Assembly: GCA_029953615.1 (NCBI GenBank)
Contig: CP124529.1
Coordinates: forward strand, 2,198,998 to 2,262,997
Length of the DNA: 64,000 nt
Reading direction: 5' to 3'
Origin: Pseudomonas putida
GTDB taxonomy: Bacteria > Pseudomonadota > Gammaproteobacteria > Pseudomonadales > Pseudomonadaceae
In this document: positions 46,352 to 55,977 of the stretch, piece after piece
Position numbering within the stretch: position 1 is the stretch's first letter
How the letters are laid out: every line of letters starts with the position of its first letter
Program-made: the position numbers and the translations under genes
Notes under the pieces: generated by a model
What the model saw: only the letters and a program-made list of their open reading frames with translations
The model's database searches: none
What the model was told of the DNA's origin: nothing

Positions 46352-46843
46352 TCAAGCCTGGCGCGGGTCTGGGTTGTCCAGCACGGTGTCGGTCTGCTCC
46401 GTGCGGAACTGCTTGAGCGCCGCGTGGTACTGCGGGTACTTGGCGCCGAGAATGCTGGCCGACAGCAGCGCGGCGTTGACCGCACCGGCACGACCGATGG
46501 CCAGGGTGGCAACCGGCACGCCGGCTGGCATCTGCACGATCGACAGCAGCGAATCGACACCCGACAGCATCGACGATTGCACGGGCACGCCCAGCACCGG
46601 GAGGTGGGTCTTGGCGGCGCACATGCCTGGCAGGTGGGCTGCGCCACCGGCACCGGCGATGATCACCTCGATGCCACGGCCCTCAGCCTCCTCGGCATAC
46701 TGGAACAGCAGATCCGGGGTACGGTGGGCGGAAACCACCTTCACCTCGTAGGGAATGCCGAGTTTTTCCAGCATATCGGCGGTGTGGCTAAGGGTGGACC
46801 AATCGGACTTGGAGCCCATGATCACGCCAACCAGTGCACTCAT
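46352..46843 (-). CDS. purE: N5-CAIR mutase PurE
   Basis: PurE isomerises N5-CAIR to CAIR, the next step after PurK. The 163-residue protein has [40 protein letters not shown] (residues 5-44, substrate-binding) and [19 protein letters not shown] near 64-82. The start at 46843 gives a normal length. It leads the purE-purK operon and is preceded by a structured leader with terminator-like hairpins. Confidence 0.97.
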   Translation of the reverse strand: MSALVGVIMGSKSDWSTLSHTADMLEKLGIPYEVKVVSAHRTPDLLFQYAEEAEGRGIEVIIAGAGGAAHLPGMCAAKTHLPVLGVPVQSSMLSGVDSLLSIVQMPAGVPVATLAIGRAGAVNAALLSASILGAKYPQYHAALKQFRTEQTDTVLDNPDPRQA

Positions 46844-46861
46844 CGTCGAGCCTCTTCGCTT

Positions 46862-46970
46862 GTGCGCCCTTGGGCGCGTCAAAAAACAACAAGCCACGCG
46901 GGACGACCGGCGTGGCTTGTTTGCTGATCAGGACCGGACGCATCCGGTCGAAAGGCCGCGCAGTATACCG
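46862..46970 (-). promoter_or_regulatory. Attenuator-like leader region upstream of purE
   Basis: Going down the minus strand there is a -10-like TATACT (46967-46962), then a perfect hairpin GACCGGA-TGCG-TCCGGTC (46949-46932). A 10-bp stem ACAAGCCACG / CGTGGCTTGT (46920-46889) follows, and then TGTTTTTT, a rho-independent terminator shape ending about 37 bases before the purE ATG. A third small hairpin (GCGCCC/GGGCGC) follows. If transcription starts near 46955 the terminator would lie inside the purE leader. It could instead simply end the upstream LysR transcript. Confidence 0.55.
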
Positions 46971-47014
46971 TAAGGTGGTGCGTTTAAGGCACCCCGGCGA
47001 CCAACTGTCGCCCC

Positions 47015-47947
47015 TTATTTTTCGGGGCTTTGGCTGACTTTTGGGTCAACCATTGCCGCCCCCTCGAGCTTGCGCCACAGCAGCCTTACATTGGCCTTGC
47101 GCACCAGTGCGCAGCGGTACAGGCGGATTTCCAGCGGCACGTGCCACTGGCTGCCGCCGCAGATCGCCAGCTCGCCTCGTTCCAGTTCGCCACGCATCGA
47201 CAGGCGCGGTACCCAGGCGATGCCCATGCCTTCCAGCGCCATGCTTTTCAGGCTGTCGGCCATGGCGGTTTCATAGACGGTGGTATAGCGCAGGTTGCGC
47301 TGGCGCAGCAGCAGGTTGACCGAGCGGCCGAGGAAGGCGCCGGCGGTATAGGCCAGCAGCGGCACGCTACCCTCGCCTTCCAGGTCGAACAACGGCTTGC
47401 CGTCGGCATCCACGGCGCACACCGGCAACATTTCGGTGGTACCCATGTGCAGCGACGGGAAGATTTCGGCATCCATCTGCAGGGCGGCATCCGGGTCATA
47501 GAAGGCCAGCATCAGGTCGCAGCCACCTTCACGCAATGCATGCACGGCATCTCCGACGTTGGTCGCAACCAGGCGGGTGGCGATGTTCAACCCGTCGTTG
47601 CGCAGCTGAGCCACCCAACGCGGGAAAAAGCCCGACGCCAGGGAATGCGCCGCCGCCACCTGAACCACCTCACCCTGGCCGCCTTCCAGATGATGCAAAT
47701 GGCGAAGAATTTCGCTCAACTGGTCGACAACTGTGCGTGCCGTGACAAGAAAAAGCTGGCCGGCCTCGGTCAGTTCGATCGGCGTGCGGGAACGGTTCAC
47801 CAACTGTAGGCCCAACGCGGCCTCCAGGCTGCGAATGCGCCGGCTGAAGGCCGGCTGGGTGACGAAACGCCGCTCTGCCGCCTGGGAAAAACTGCGGGTG
47901 GCGGCCAGCGCACTGAAGTCTTCCAGCCATTTGCTTTCAAGGTTCAC
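47015..47947 (-). CDS. LysR family transcriptional regulator next to aspA
   Basis: The regulator has a strong LysR helix-turn-helix (WLEDFSALAATRSFSQAAERRFVTQPAFSRRIRSLEAALG) and a ligand-binding domain ending VDPKVSQSPEK. I prefer the GTG at 47947 (MNLESKWLEDF, 310 residues) because AGGAG lies nine bases before it; the ATG at 47956 immediately abuts that site. It is divergent from aspA (182 bases apart) and therefore may regulate aspartase. On the other side it faces purE in the same direction, separated by the structured leader region. Confidence 0.85.
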   Translation of the reverse strand: MNLESKWLEDFSALAATRSFSQAAERRFVTQPAFSRRIRSLEAALGLQLVNRSRTPIELTEAGQLFLVTARTVVDQLSEILRHLHHLEGGQGEVVQVAAAHSLASGFFPRWVAQLRNDGLNIATRLVATNVGDAVHALREGGCDLMLAFYDPDAALQMDAEIFPSLHMGTTEMLPVCAVDADGKPLFDLEGEGSVPLLAYTAGAFLGRSVNLLLRQRNLRYTTVYETAMADSLKSMALEGMGIAWVPRLSMRGELERGELAICGGSQWHVPLEIRLYRCALVRKANVRLLWRKLEGAAMVDPKVSQSPEK

Positions 47948-48129
47948 GAAGCACATCTCCTGGCGTGCACCAAAATGGAACACGCTCGAATGTCAATTGG
48001 CGTCACATGAAACACTATGCCGTTTGTGCATAGGTTAGCGTGCAACAGCATTGGCCGCAAAATCACCTTCAGGCCTAGGATTGGCGCCATTCCGGCATGT
48101 GCCGGGTCAAAATCGAGATGATATACATC

Positions 48130-49554
48130 ATGTCCTCCGCTGCATCGTTCCGCGTCGAAAAAGATTTGTTGGGCACCCTTGAAGTTCCTGCAGATGCCTA
48201 CTACGGCATCCAGACCCTGCGCGCTGCCAACAACTTCCACCTCTCCGGTGTTCCGCTGTCGCACTACCCGAAGCTGGTCGTGGCCCTGGCCATGGTCAAG
48301 CAGGCTGCCGCCGACGCCAACCGTGAGCTGGGTCACCTGAGCGATGCCAAGCATGCTGCTATCACTGCAGCCTGCGCCCGCCTGATCAAAGGCGATTACC
48401 ACGACCAGTTCGTGGTGGACATGATCCAGGGCGGTGCTGGTACTTCTACCAACATGAACGCCAACGAAGTCATCGCCAACGTCGCACTGGAGGCCATGGG
48501 CCACCAGAAGGGTGAGTATCAGTACCTGCACCCGAACAACGACGTGAACATGGCGCAGTCGACCAACGACGCCTACCCGACCGCCATCCGTCTGGGCCTG
48601 CTGCTGGGCCACGACGCCCTGCTGGCCAGCCTCGACAGCCTGATCCAGGCCTTCGCTGCCAAAGGTAAAGAGTTCGATCACGTACTGAAGATGGGCCGTA
48701 CCCAGCTGCAGGACGCCGTACCGATGACCCTGGGCCAGGAATTCCGCGCCTTCGCCACCACCATGACCGAAGACCTGCAGCGCCTGCGCTCGCTGGCCCC
48801 GGAACTGCTGACCGAAATCAACCTGGGCGGTACCGCCATCGGCACCGGCATCAACGCCGACCCTGGCTACCAGGCCCTGGCCGTACAGCGCCTGGCTGCC
48901 ATCAGTGGCCAGCCGCTGGTACCGGCTGCCGACCTGATCGAAGCCACCTCCGACATGGGCGCTTTCGTGCTGTTCTCCGGCATGCTCAAGCGTACCGCAG
49001 TCAAGCTGTCGAAGATCTGCAACGACCTGCGCCTGCTGTCCAGCGGCCCGCGCACTGGCATCAACGAGATCAACCTGCCAGCGCGTCAGCCAGGCAGCTC
49101 GATCATGCCAGGCAAGGTCAACCCGGTTATCCCGGAAGCCGTCAACCAGGTGGCCTTCGCCATCATGGGCAACGATCTGGCCCTGACCGTCGCTGCCGAA
49201 GGTGGCCAGCTGCAGCTGAACGTGATGGAGCCACTGATCGCCTACAAGATCTTCGACTCGATCCGCCTGCTGCAACGCGCCATGGACATGCTGCGCGAGC
49301 ACTGCATCGTCGGCATCACCGCCAACGAACAGCGCTGCCGTGAACTGGTCGAGCACTCGATCGGCCTGGTCACCGCCCTGAACCCGTACATCGGCTACGA
49401 AAACGCCACCCGTATCGCCCGCGTTGCCCTGGAAACCGGCCGCGGCGTACTGGAACTGGTGCGCGAAGAGAAGCTGCTGGACGACGCGATGCTCGACGAC
49501 ATCCTGCGTCCGGAAAACATGATCGCTCCGCGTCTGGTTCCGCTGAAGGCGTAA
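48130..49554 (+). CDS. aspA: Aspartate ammonia-lyase
   Basis: AspA converts L-aspartate to fumarate and ammonia, allowing aspartate to serve as carbon and nitrogen source. The 474-residue protein has the superfamily signature GSSIMPGKVNP near residue 324, TSTNMNANEV and HPNNDVNMAQSTNDAYPTAIR in the active site, and the Arg/Lys residues for the alpha-carboxylate. I start at MSSAASFRVEKDLLGTLEVPADAY because this matches the family; earlier in-frame methionines at 48118 and 48097 are less likely. A terminator follows. Confidence 0.95.
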   Translation: MSSAASFRVEKDLLGTLEVPADAYYGIQTLRAANNFHLSGVPLSHYPKLVVALAMVKQAAADANRELGHLSDAKHAAITAACARLIKGDYHDQFVVDMIQGGAGTSTNMNANEVIANVALEAMGHQKGEYQYLHPNNDVNMAQSTNDAYPTAIRLGLLLGHDALLASLDSLIQAFAAKGKEFDHVLKMGRTQLQDAVPMTLGQEFRAFATTMTEDLQRLRSLAPELLTEINLGGTAIGTGINADPGYQALAVQRLAAISGQPLVPAADLIEATSDMGAFVLFSGMLKRTAVKLSKICNDLRLLSSGPRTGINEINLPARQPGSSIMPGKVNPVIPEAVNQVAFAIMGNDLALTVAAEGGQLQLNVMEPLIAYKIFDSIRLLQRAMDMLREHCIVGITANEQRCRELVEHSIGLVTALNPYIGYENATRIARVALETGRGVLELVREEKLLDDAMLDDILRPENMIAPRLVPLKA

Positions 49555-49612
49555 CCAGGCCGCTGTAAACAGTCTCACCAGGTCGAGGGACTAGACACCT
49601 CTCAACCTTTCC

Positions 49613-49645
49613 AAGGCCCGAGCCCATGCTTCGGGCCTTTTTTTT
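49613..49645 (+). terminator. Rho-independent terminator downstream of aspA
   Basis: Stem AAGGCCCGA / TTCGGGCCTT with a loop of eight bases, followed by a run of T's to 49645. It lies about 60 bases after the aspA stop codon. Confidence 0.94.
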
Positions 49646-49658
49646 GCCTGAAGGATTC

Positions 49659-49706
49659 CGGGGCTGCTTTGCAGCCCATCGCGACGCAGGGCCGCTCCCA
49701 CAATAG
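49659..49706. repeat. Single degenerate REP-like element
   Basis: The text 'ggggctgctttgcagccc' (self-complementary) is followed by 'atcgcgacgcagggccgctcccaca'. It combines parts of both REP classes seen here and has no facing partner. Confidence 0.7.
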
Positions 49707-49780
49707 CCCTGCGGACAGCAGTCGAACATCGGCACACAACTTGCTCCATAATGCGTCCCAGGCCAACGGGATTACCCAGC

Positions 49781-50773
49781 ATGCTGCACAGCCACCTGAC
49801 CACCCTCAACGCGGTTTCGCTGATCCTCAACGTGTTCCAGGCAGACGGTTGCGAAGCGTCGGCGCTGCTGGCCGGCAGCGGCATCGGCCCGGCGGACCTG
49901 GGCCATGCCGATGCGCGCATCACCACCCAACAGGAACTGCAGGTGTGTGCCAATGCCGTTGCCCGGCGCGAGGATATCGGCCTGGAACTGGGCCGGCGCA
50001 TGCATGTGTCGTGCTACGGTATGCTCGGTTACGCCCTGCTCTCCAGTGCCACTTTGGGTGACGCCTTGCGCCTGGCGCTGCAGTACCCGGCACTGCTGGG
50101 AACAGTCTTCAAGCTGCGCCTGCTCGACGACGGCCAGCGCGTCTGGCTCAGCGCCAGCGACTACCACGACAGCCCGACGCTGACCGCCTTCAATGCCGAG
50201 TTCTGCCTGGTATCGCTGAAAGTCATCTGCGACGACCTGCTCGGCCGCCCACTGCCGCTGCTGGGGGCCCGTTTCGAACACCCACGCCCCGGCTACCACG
50301 CGCTCTACGCCGGGGCATTCCCGTGCCCGGTCGGTTTCGGCGCCGAGGACAATGCCTTTGCCTTCGAACGGCGCTGGCTGGACACACCACTGCCGCTGGC
50401 CGACCCGATTACCCACAAGGCAATGAGCGAACGTTGCCGACGGCTGAACCTGGAATTCACCGGCCGCCAGGCCTGGCTGGGGCGGATTCGCCAACTGCTG
50501 GTGCAGCAACTGGATGCGGCACCCGGGCTTGAAGGGCTGGCGCGGCAGATGAACTGCTCGTCGCGCACCTTGCGCCGGCATTTGCAGGCGTTGGGCAGCA
50601 GTTATCAACAGCTGCTGGATGAACTAAGGTTCGAGCGGGCCAAGCAGTTGCTGGCTGATGAGCAGATGCCGATCTACCGGATTGCCGAAACCTTGGGGTT
50701 CAGCGAAACGGCCAGTTTCCGGCATGCCTTTCAGCGTTGGAGTGGTGTGGCGCCCAGTCACTTCCGCGGTTGA
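49781..50773 (+). CDS. AraC family transcriptional regulator
   Basis: The 330-residue protein has a variable N-terminal sensory domain in the style of the AraC-binding-like-2/OruR group (residues about 1-225). The C-terminal double helix-turn-helix is APGLEGLARQMNCSSRTLRRHLQALGSSYQQLLDELRFERAKQLLADEQMPIYRIAETLGFSETASFRHAFQRWSG. The start is uncertain: 49781 (MLHSHLTTLNAV) fits the domain best, but an in-frame ATG at 49751 also exists and neither has a clear ribosome site. Its targets are unknown; it follows aspA on the same strand but after a terminator. Confidence 0.85.
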   Translation: MLHSHLTTLNAVSLILNVFQADGCEASALLAGSGIGPADLGHADARITTQQELQVCANAVARREDIGLELGRRMHVSCYGMLGYALLSSATLGDALRLALQYPALLGTVFKLRLLDDGQRVWLSASDYHDSPTLTAFNAEFCLVSLKVICDDLLGRPLPLLGARFEHPRPGYHALYAGAFPCPVGFGAEDNAFAFERRWLDTPLPLADPITHKAMSERCRRLNLEFTGRQAWLGRIRQLLVQQLDAAPGLEGLARQMNCSSRTLRRHLQALGSSYQQLLDELRFERAKQLLADEQMPIYRIAETLGFSETASFRHAFQRWSGVAPSHFRG

Positions 50774-50779
50774 CCTGCA

Positions 50780-50878
50780 CCGGCCTCTTCGCGGGCTTGC
50801 CCGCTCCCACCGGTCTTCCACAACTTTCGAGAGTTGTGGAGATCCTGTGGGAGCGGGCAAGCCCGCGAAGAGGCCGGC
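50780..50878. repeat. REP pair, P. putida type
   Basis: Facing copies of 'gcctcttcgcgggcttgcccgctcccac' and its complement are separated by a spacer with 'ccacaactttcgagagttgtgg', itself a hairpin. It lies between the AraC gene and the deacetylase gene. Confidence 0.93.
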
Positions 50879-50998
50879 GCAGGAAAAACAGGCCAGAGAC
50901 CTTGGCCACATCGATCCCCTTTTGGCCATTTGCGTCGTTCTCCCCCACTGGCCCGCCCATGAAAATGGGCCCACGCCAGTACCTACCGGAGAACAACA

Positions 50999-52041
<1,043 letters not shown>

Positions 52042-52042
<1 letters not shown>

Positions 52043-53145
52043 TGGCCCGACTCAAACGTCTGCTCGCCCCGTTCATCGCCGCGACCCTGTTCGCCGGTGC
52101 CCTGCAAGCCCAGGCCGAACAGCGCACCCTGCGGGTGTACAACTGGTTCGACTACATCACCCCGCAAACCCTCACCGAGTTCCAGAAAGGCAGCGGGGTG
52201 AAGCTGGTCTACGACATCTTCGACACCAACGAGGCGCTGGAAGCCAAGCTGCTGACCGGCAACTCCGGATACGACGTGGTGGTGCCGTCCAATGTGTTCC
52301 TCGCCAAGCAGATCGAAGCGGGAGTGTTCCAGCCGCTGGACCGCAGCAAGCTGCCGAACTGGCAGCACCTGGACCCGGCGCTGATGAAGCTGATCGAGGC
52401 CAACGACCCCGGCAACAAGTTTGCCGTGCCCTACATGTACGGCACGGTGCTGATCGGCTTCAACCCGGCCAAGGTAAAGGCGGCGCTCGGCGACAATGCC
52501 CCGGTGGACAGCTGGGATCTGATCTTCAAGGAAGAAAACATCGCCAAGCTCAAACAGTGCGGCGTCGCCCTGCTCGACTCGCCTTCGGAGATCATGCCGC
52601 TGGCGTTGCAGTACCTGGGCCTGCCGCCGAACAGCGACAAGCCGGCCGACTACAAGCAGGCCGAGGCTCTGATGCTGAAGATTCGCCCGCACATCACCTA
52701 CTTCCATTCCTCGAAGTACATGGCTGACATCGCCAATGGCGATATCTGCGTGGCAGTGGGCTACAGCGGCAGCTTCTCCCAGGCCGCCAACCGCGCCCGC
52801 GAGGCGAAGAATGGCGTGGTAGTGGACATGCGCCTGCCCAAGGAAGGTGCACCGATCTGGTTCGATATGCTGGCGATTCCGAAGAACGCGGCCAACCCGG
52901 AAGATGCCCATGCATTCATCAACTACCTGCTGCAACCCGAGGTGATTGCGCCGATCAGCGACTTTGTCGGGTACCCGAACCCGAACAAGGATGCGACCGA
53001 CAAGGTAAGCCCGGCGATTCGCAACAACCCCAACCTGTACCCGACGGCGGAGGCGATGGCCAAGCTTTACACGCTCAAGCCTTTGGCAAGGGATGCCGAG
53101 CGGGCGCGGACCAGGGCCTGGACGCGGATCAAGTCCGGTACCTGA
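52042..53145 (+). CDS. Polyamine ABC transporter substrate-binding protein, SpuD/SpuE/PotF-like
   Basis: The 367-residue periplasmic protein has a signal peptide ([25 protein letters not shown]) and the PotD/PotF fold opening [42 protein letters not shown], followed by [20 protein letters not shown] and [22 protein letters not shown]. It should bind a diamine or polyamine. No ATPase or permease gene is adjacent, so it presumably works with a transporter encoded elsewhere. Its coupled translation with the deacetylase suggests acetylated polyamines as ligands; this is inference. Confidence 0.9.
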
Positions 53146-53153
53146 GTCGCCTG

Positions 53154-53229
53154 CTTCGCGGGCATGCCCGCTCCCACATTGATCGCATAACAGGCGAACC
53201 AGGTGGGAGCGGGCGTGCCCGCGAAGGGC
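53154..53229. repeat. REP pair, P. putida type
   Basis: Facing REP cores with 'ttcgcgggcatgcccgctccca' and its complement surround a spacer of about 32 bases. It lies between the convergent binding-protein and MocR genes. Confidence 0.92.
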
Positions 53230-53245
53230 CGCACAGCGGCCCCAT

Positions 53246-54790
53246 TCACTTTCTCCAGGCCTTGCGCAAGCGCATCAACGCCTCGGCAATCTCCCCCTCC
53301 GGCACCGCTGCAAATCCCAGCACCAGCCCGGCGCGCTCATCCACAGGTACCTCGCTATCCGCCAGCCAGAAGTTGCTCAGCGGTGTTACCTCCACCCCTA
53401 CCGCTTCAGCCTTGGCCACCAGTTCCTGCTCCCGCGCAAAGTTATCCACATCGACCTTTACATGCAGCCCGGCCGCTACTTCCGGCATGCCGCACAACCC
53501 CGGAATATCCACAGGCCAGCCGGCCTTGAGCACATTGCGCCGGCTCAGCGCCGCCTTGCGCATGCGCCGGATATGCCGCTGGAAGTGCCCGCGGGCCATG
53601 AACTCGGCCATTACGCACTGGCTACTGACTTCCGAATGCCGCACTGCCAGCGCCCTGCCCTGGCTGAATGCCTGCGCCAGTTGCGGCGGCAGTACCAGGT
53701 AGCCCAGGCGCAACGCCGGAAAGGCGATCTTGCCGAAGGTGCCGACGTACAGTACCCGCCCGTGCTGGTCGAGCGCCGCAAGCGGGGCCAAGGGCGCGCC
53801 GCTGTAGCGGTATTCGCCGTCGTAGTCGTCTTCAATGATCCAGCCATCGCTGCGCTCGGCCCAGGCCAGCAATTCCAGGCGTCGCGCCAGGCTCATGGTC
53901 ACCCCGGTTGGGTACTGGTGGGCCGGCGTGACATAGGCCAGCCGGCAACCCGCCAGCTGCCCGAGCTGACGACAGTCCATGCCGTCCTCGTCCACCGGTA
54001 CGCCATGCAACCGGCCACCGGCCAGCGCAAAGGCATGCCCGGCTGCGCGGTATCCCGGGTTTTCCACAGCTACGCCATCGCCCGGCTGCAACAGTAACTG
54101 TGCACAAAGGCTGATGGCCTGCTGTGCACCACTGGTGATCACAATTTGTTCAGCCGTACAACTCAGACCACGCGAGCGACGCAGGTAGGCCGCGATCAGT
54201 TCGCGCAACAGCGGTTCGCCTGCCGGGTCGCCATAGCCCAGCTGTGCGGGACCCGGGTTGCGCCAGAAACCCGCCTGCAGCTTGGCCCAGACGTCGAACG
54301 GGAACAGGTCGAACGCCGGAATACCGACGCGAAAAGCACGCGGAGCACCGCTTCTTGGCGGCGGCAAATGGTTACTTTTCAGACGCTGCAAAGGCTCGCT
54401 GAAACGTCGCCTGCTGGATGAATCCTCAGTATCTCCTGATGAAAATGTGGATAAACCTGTTGATAACCACCCGGATAACCCTGTGGATACTTGTGTGGAT
54501 AGTTTTGCAGTGGAGAGTTTCGGCAGCTGGCTGACATAGGTGCCGTCGCCTACCCGGCTTTCGATGTAGCCCTCGGCATACAGCTGGTCATAGGCCCGCA
54601 CCACGCTGTTGCGCGAAAGCGCCAGCATGGCAGCCAGATCACGGGTAGCGGGCAGACGCGTGCCACTGCTCAGGCGCCCGTCCAGCACTCGCGCACGTAG
54701 CGCCTGGTACAGCTGCTGGCTGAGCCCGCGGCGGCGATCGAGAGCGATCCCGGCAGGGTCGAAAGGCAATACGAGGGGGCGCTCGCTCAT
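53246..54790 (-). CDS. MocR/PdxR-type regulator: GntR wHTH plus PLP aminotransferase-like domain
   Basis: The 514-residue protein joins an N-terminal GntR winged helix (RRRGLSQQLYQALRARVLDGRLSSGTRLPATRDLAAMLALSRNSVVRAYDQLYAEGYIESRVGDGTYV, about 19-86) to a class I aminotransferase-like domain (about 150-510). The PLP region contains GTFGKIAFPALRLGYLVLP, with the expected Schiff-base Lys. The linker (about 88-130) contains repeats LST.-VST.-LSG.-LST.-LST. at residues 97-116, encoded by a 12-bp tandem repeat. MocR proteins sense vitamin B6 or amino compounds. It is divergent from a PaiB-like gene, a likely target. Confidence 0.9.
   Translation of the reverse strand: MSERPLVLPFDPAGIALDRRRGLSQQLYQALRARVLDGRLSSGTRLPATRDLAAMLALSRNSVVRAYDQLYAEGYIESRVGDGTYVSQLPKLSTAKLSTQVSTGLSGWLSTGLSTFSSGDTEDSSSRRRFSEPLQRLKSNHLPPPRSGAPRAFRVGIPAFDLFPFDVWAKLQAGFWRNPGPAQLGYGDPAGEPLLRELIAAYLRRSRGLSCTAEQIVITSGAQQAISLCAQLLLQPGDGVAVENPGYRAAGHAFALAGGRLHGVPVDEDGMDCRQLGQLAGCRLAYVTPAHQYPTGVTMSLARRLELLAWAERSDGWIIEDDYDGEYRYSGAPLAPLAALDQHGRVLYVGTFGKIAFPALRLGYLVLPPQLAQAFSQGRALAVRHSEVSSQCVMAEFMARGHFQRHIRRMRKAALSRRNVLKAGWPVDIPGLCGMPEVAAGLHVKVDVDNFAREQELVAKAEAVGVEVTPLSNFWLADSEVPVDERAGLVLGFAAVPEGEIAEALMRLRKAWRK
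54446..54505. repeat. 12-bp tandem repeat (five copies) with DnaA-box-like cores inside the MocR linker
   Basis: Cores begin at 54446, 54458, 54470, 54482 and 54494, exactly 12 bases apart. Read on the coding (minus) strand they are TTATCCACA, TTATCAACA, TTATCCGGG, GTATCCACA and CTATCCACA; one is an exact DnaA box and three differ by one base. The repeat encodes the LST-type tetrapeptides of the linker. A further exact TTATCCACA is at 53442-53450 and TTTTCCACA at 54060-54068. Confidence 0.85.
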
Positions 54791-54792
54791 GG

Positions 54793-54841
54793 TATTGGAC
54801 CTATGAAAACAGCTGCTAATGGCTCTTACTATGAACCAATA
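54793..54841. promoter_or_regulatory. Candidate MocR operator between the divergent genes
   Basis: The inverted sequences TATTGG (54793-54798) and CCAATA (54836-54841) frame the short space between the mocR and paiB-like starts. Related 'acctatg' and 'actatga' words lie inside. MocR regulators typically bind repeats in the divergent promoter region. Confidence 0.5.
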
Positions 54842-54880
54842 GCCTGCCTAGGATAGGGCCATCGCACAAGGAAACCGAGC

Positions 54881-55510
54881 ATGTACAACAGCAAACCCCA
54901 TCAGGAACACGACCTCGGGCGTCTGCACCAGCACATGCTCGCTACCCGGCTGGCCATCCTGGTCAGCCAGGGCGAACAAGGCCTGCTGGCCACGCACCTG
55001 CCCGTGCTGGTCAATACCGCCGAAGGCGAATTCGGCACCGTCTATGCCCATCTGGCGCGGGCCAACCGCCAATGGTGCGACCTGGAGCAAGGAAGCGAAG
55101 CCCTGCTGGTGTTCCCCGGCGCCGATGCCTATGTCAGCCCCGGCTACTACCCGAGCAAGGCCGACAACCCCAAGGTAGTGCCAACCTGGAACTACCTGGC
55201 CGTGCACGCCTATGGCACGGCTGAAGTGATACACGACGCCGAGCCTCTGCTGGCCATTGTCAGCCGCCTGACCGAGCGCCACGAACAAGGCCGCAGCGAA
55301 CCGTGGAACGTCAGCGATGCCCCGCGTGACTACCTCGACGGCATGCTGCGCGCCATCGTCGGCATCCGCCTGCCCATCGCCCGCCTGCAAGGCGCGCGCA
55401 AGCTCAGCCAGAACCGCTCTGAGCAAGACATTGCCGGCGTGCGCGAAGGCCTGAGCGCCAGCCCCGATTACCTGGATAACCAACTCGCGGCGCACATGCG
55501 CCCACTCTGA
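54881..55510 (+). CDS. PaiB-like FMN-binding protein
   Basis: The 209-residue protein matches the PaiB/FMN-binding negative regulator family: MYNSKPHQEHDLGRLHQHM at the start, LLATHLPVLVNTAEGEFGTVYAHLARANRQW in the FMN-binding split barrel, and YVSPGYYPSKADNPKVVPTWNYLAVHAYG near 81-109. PaiB was described as a repressor of protease and sporulation genes in Bacillus, but the family more likely acts as flavin enzymes. It is the divergent neighbour of the MocR gene and begins a run with two acetyltransferases. Confidence 0.87.
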   Translation: MYNSKPHQEHDLGRLHQHMLATRLAILVSQGEQGLLATHLPVLVNTAEGEFGTVYAHLARANRQWCDLEQGSEALLVFPGADAYVSPGYYPSKADNPKVVPTWNYLAVHAYGTAEVIHDAEPLLAIVSRLTERHEQGRSEPWNVSDAPRDYLDGMLRAIVGIRLPIARLQGARKLSQNRSEQDIAGVREGLSASPDYLDNQLAAHMRPL

Positions 55511-55522
55511 AGGAACAGCCCC

Positions 55523-55969
55523 ATGTCCAGCGTTACCCTGCGCCCCGTCACTGCCCAAGACCATGCTGCCTGGCTTGCCCTGTGGCACGCCTATCTGCGC
55601 TTCTATGAATCCGAACTGAGCGATGAGGTGAGCCTCAGCACCTGGCAGCGCCTGCTCGACCCCACCGAGCCGACCCATTCAGTCCTGGCCTGGGTCGATG
55701 GCAAGGCGGTGGGCATGGTCAACTTCATCTACCATCGTACCAACTGGAGTATCGGCAACGCCTGCTACCTGCAGGACCTGTACGTGGACAGCGCGCAGCG
55801 CGGCCTGGGAATCGGCCGCCAGCTGATCGAGCACGTCTACGCAAGAGCCAAGGCCGACAACTGCAGCAAGGTGTACTGGGTGACCCACGAGACCAACGCC
55901 ACCGCCATCAGCCTGTACCAGCAGGTTGCCGAGCGCTCGGGCTTCATACAATTCCGCAAAGAGTTCTAA
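55523..55969 (+). CDS. GNAT family N-acetyltransferase
   Basis: The 148-residue protein has the GNAT core: YLQDLYVDSAQRGLGIGRQLIEHVYARAKADNC (motif A, acetyl-CoA pyrophosphate loop RGLGIG) and YWVTHETNATAISLYQQVAERSGFIQFRKEF (motif B). The substrate is unknown. It starts 13 bases after the PaiB-like gene and is probably in the same transcript. PaiA-type acetyltransferases of polyamines often pair with PaiB, so an amine substrate is possible. Confidence 0.87.
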   Translation: MSSVTLRPVTAQDHAAWLALWHAYLRFYESELSDEVSLSTWQRLLDPTEPTHSVLAWVDGKAVGMVNFIYHRTNWSIGNACYLQDLYVDSAQRGLGIGRQLIEHVYARAKADNCSKVYWVTHETNATAISLYQQVAERSGFIQFRKEF

Positions 55970-55977
55970 GCCCGAAC

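Noticed and set aside
46844..46945. The small frame [17 protein letters not shown]... as a purE leader peptide gene
   Set aside because: It lacks a ribosome site and runs past the purE start; kept only as a note in the attenuator finding.
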